In this document: positions 61,473 to 64,000 of the stretch, in pieces
Layout: each line of letters opens with the position of its first letter
How positions within the stretch are numbered: the stretch's first letter is position 1
Source of the DNA: Rostratula benghalensis
Lineage: Eukaryota > Chordata > Aves > Charadriiformes > Rostratulidae
Direction of reading: 5' to 3'
NCBI GenBank assembly: GCA_013399305.1
Contig: VXAI01000166.1
Coordinates: 1,712,034 to 1,776,033, forward strand
DNA: 64,000 bases
Translations under genes and position numbers: made by a program
The notes under the pieces: model-generated
What the model was told of the DNA's origin: nothing
The model's database searches: none
The model's input: the letters and a program-made list of their open reading frames with translations, nothing else

Positions 61473-64000
61473 CTGAAGGCAAAATGCAATCAATACTATT
61501 AATTTTCTCTATTCAGGTAAGGTTTCATGTAGTCTTTCAGGAAGTCATAATTCATGGAAGGTTTATTACATTATCTGCAGTCATAACCTCTCCATTAAAG
61601 CACACAATGGCTTTTAAGAAATGTTTCACTGTCACTTTTTCTTCCTTAAGATTTCATCCCTCCATGAGCATTAATTTTTTCTGGATGTGATTTGGTTTTT
61701 TAAACCATGGTTTTAAACTCACTTCCCACCTTGAAAACCTCGGACATTTATTCCTGGCACTGCTGCATATTTTTCTTCCCTTTCCCCTGCTCTTGCAGCA
61801 GTCAGCTTCCCAAGCCAGTTCGCTGGTTATTCCAGAAACAAAATAGCTCTGAAAGATCAGCTGCTATACAACCCGGCACCTTTCCTGTCTCAAAGCTTTA
61901 AAATGCATTCTCCCACAACTTCCAGAAGACCACTCTCTGCAGATGTCAGTTTACTTCTGAGACCCTCGTCACCACCAACAAGCAATGTTGCAAAAGAGCT
62001 TCCAACAAGCTAGTGCTAATTGACTACATTGCCACTCAGTCCTACAGATAATACAGAAAAATGCACAAAAGTTGACATCAGTTATTACAGAATTCTGCTG
62101 CCTGGACCAGCAGTGATGAGGATCAGTAGGTCAAGATGACTGAGGAGAAGTAAAAGGGAAATCTGGAGCCACATCCAACTGTAGCATTGTTCTACCCTGA
62201 CTTTAAAGTAATTACACCCCGTGCCAAGTTTATCCCAGGTAGAAAAAACATGTTGTGACATGAACTTGACTGAATTTTGGATAGAACAAAGAATCCAGGC
62301 ACAGCTTTACCTCCCTAAATATTTACATAATTTAAAAAGTATCATTTTGCCAATATTATAATGCAGACTGAGACACTGACCCACCACCTTTTAGACACAA
62401 TACTAGCACCAAGTCTGTGCCTGTAGTTAAAATACTGTACCAACCTTTGGAAACCGAACTTCATTATCTCCATCAAACCCAAAATTTAAGTGCACTTATT
62501 CAATTAAAACATTAATTAGTGTCTGCAGCATTACAGAATTTCTATATGAACTCAATTCAGAGCAGATGGATTAGCAACCCATTTAAAATAACACCCGTGA
62601 AACATTATAAATATGCTTGTGGGGTTCTTTTGCTTCTTTGGGAAAATAAACAGCTTAGAAGAGCGCTATTCAAAGCGCTGGTTTTCAATATCCGGTGCGC
62701 TCCTCTGTCAGCGCATGGCGTATCACTGCTTTATCAAAACAGCACACTGGTAGCTCTATTAAGAATAAAGAGAATTTGCAGATGCTCTTACAACATGCTC
62801 TGAGTAGCATTAACGGAGTAACCAGGATATAAAAAGAGCAGCAAGTACATTACCAGTCAGAGACTTTCTGGACTTTTCCTTATCTCTGCTTAGATTGCTG
62901 ACTCTCAATTTAATTGTGGTACAAAACACAAGCGGGCACTGACTCCTGACTCCACAGTCACTAAGCAGCTCTGTGAGCACACAGAGCCAGCCCAGTGGCA
63001 CTTAAATGCTCTTTTATAATGGCACCTTGCAAATGTGGGAAGTTTTTTTTTTTTGTATTCCCTACCATTTCAAATATCAGTGACTTCTCATGATCATTAG
63101 ATGAACCGATCCCTTGGATATCAAGAGCTTACTAGAACTCTTGACAAAACTACTAACAAGAAGAGACTGATACACTTTCTTATCCTGATAAGCCATATTT
63201 ATAAAAGGCAGATGCTCTGTCACAAAACCAACTGAAACATTTAAAATATGTCCCCCGGATTGCTTGTCACACGTGTCTTAGAGAAAAGCAGTAAATAATG
63301 TGCGATACTATCTTGTGGGGTGAAGGATAGGGAAAAAATAGTGGGAATTTTCAAACAGTTTTAGTGCAGTCTTTAATGACTTCAGATATGTCAAAACTGA
63401 GTTGTCCTGCCTCTGCTGAATCATCATCTTAGTATCTTTTTGAGACTATCACAATTTAGTTTAGAATTTAGAATTAAAACGTGGATCAGTGAATTACTCG
63501 CATTTACAAGGCAGTAAAATTTAACTAAATGAAAACCTTCAATTAATGAAAAAAATTATGCACTTACATACTTGTGTTCAGTTTGAGTAAGGAATAATTA
63601 TCTGAGAACACAAATTTGTTCTTTCACAAATTTGCTATATGACAATTAATAGCTTTAAAAATACTGTTACATCATTCTAAGTTTCTCAGGAAATTATCAA
63701 GTAGAGTATGTGACTACATACTCCTGCACTCTTGACTGCATCCTCTAAAACCTTAAGGAAACATGTCATTGTCGTGGAAGATTTAAAAGTTTTGGTCACA
63801 CTCTGAAAAATCATACGGGATTGGAAACAATGTGACAGATGAATACTGCTCTTAAATAAAATCCCAAACCCTAATGGCTACGAATCAAGTATTTGATCTT
63901 CCTTAGCTTGAGTTAAACAAAACAAACCAACAAACAAATTTATTGAAAAACACCAGGAAGCTCAACATATCGCTAAGCCCAACCATCATTTTACACTACT
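61473..64000 (-). other. MPPED2: MPPED2 intron, continues past window edge
   Basis: I looked for the next upstream exon, which should end in a MTHGPPLG-like segment and carry a WNLIPEG-like segment, and did not find it before 64000. It must lie beyond the window. The intron is AT-rich, with a T10 run near 63043-63052. No transposon, RNA gene or nested gene was recognised. Confidence 0.8.

Overview
The window is nuclear DNA from a bird. It is AT-rich, has long non-coding stretches, and its recognisable transposons are almost all CR1 LINE fragments, several ending in the avian CR1 3' signature ATTCTGTGATTCTGTG. Two vertebrate genes can be read exon by exon, and both match the order known on human 11p14 (FSHB - ARL14EP - MPPED2 - DCDC1). 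I cannot name the species.

Layout: (1) 1-11.87 kb is intergenic, with CR1 pieces near 7.7-8.9 and 10.0-10.6 kb. I see no FSHB exon. (2) A CpG island at about 11.87-12.83 kb, broken by a 152-bp run of N, is the promoter of ARL14EP. (3) ARL14EP lies on the + strand: a non-coding first exon ends near 12.54 kb, three coding exons follow (14026-14448, 15459-15589, 17061-17289; 260 codons), and a likely poly(A) signal is at 17715. (4) 17.75-56.8 kb is a gene-poor interval of about 39 kb with CR1 fragments at 18.4, 21.2, 40.8, 45.3 and 48.3 kb, microsatellites and small tandem duplications. No convincing coding exon was found there. (5) The 3' part of MPPED2 lies on the - strand: the 3' UTR (about 56.8-58.14 kb), the last coding exon (58140-58258) and the preceding exon (61359-61472). 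The rest of the gene is beyond the right edge.

The two genes are convergent (tail to tail). ARL14EP encodes a small cysteine-rich adaptor; MPPED2 encodes a metallophosphoesterase-fold protein. Nothing suggests they act together; the linkage is conserved synteny.

I did not find a convincing new biological system. The items most worth a second look are a dense G-run cluster in the sense strand of the MPPED2 3' UTR, a strong antisense splice donor next to the ARL14EP CpG island (candidate divergent transcript), the Gly-for-His change in the MPPED2 metal-site motif, a perfect 24-bp palindrome at 19847, hairpins at 34.7 and 50.96 kb, and a palindromic MITE-like repeat at 54.4 kb.
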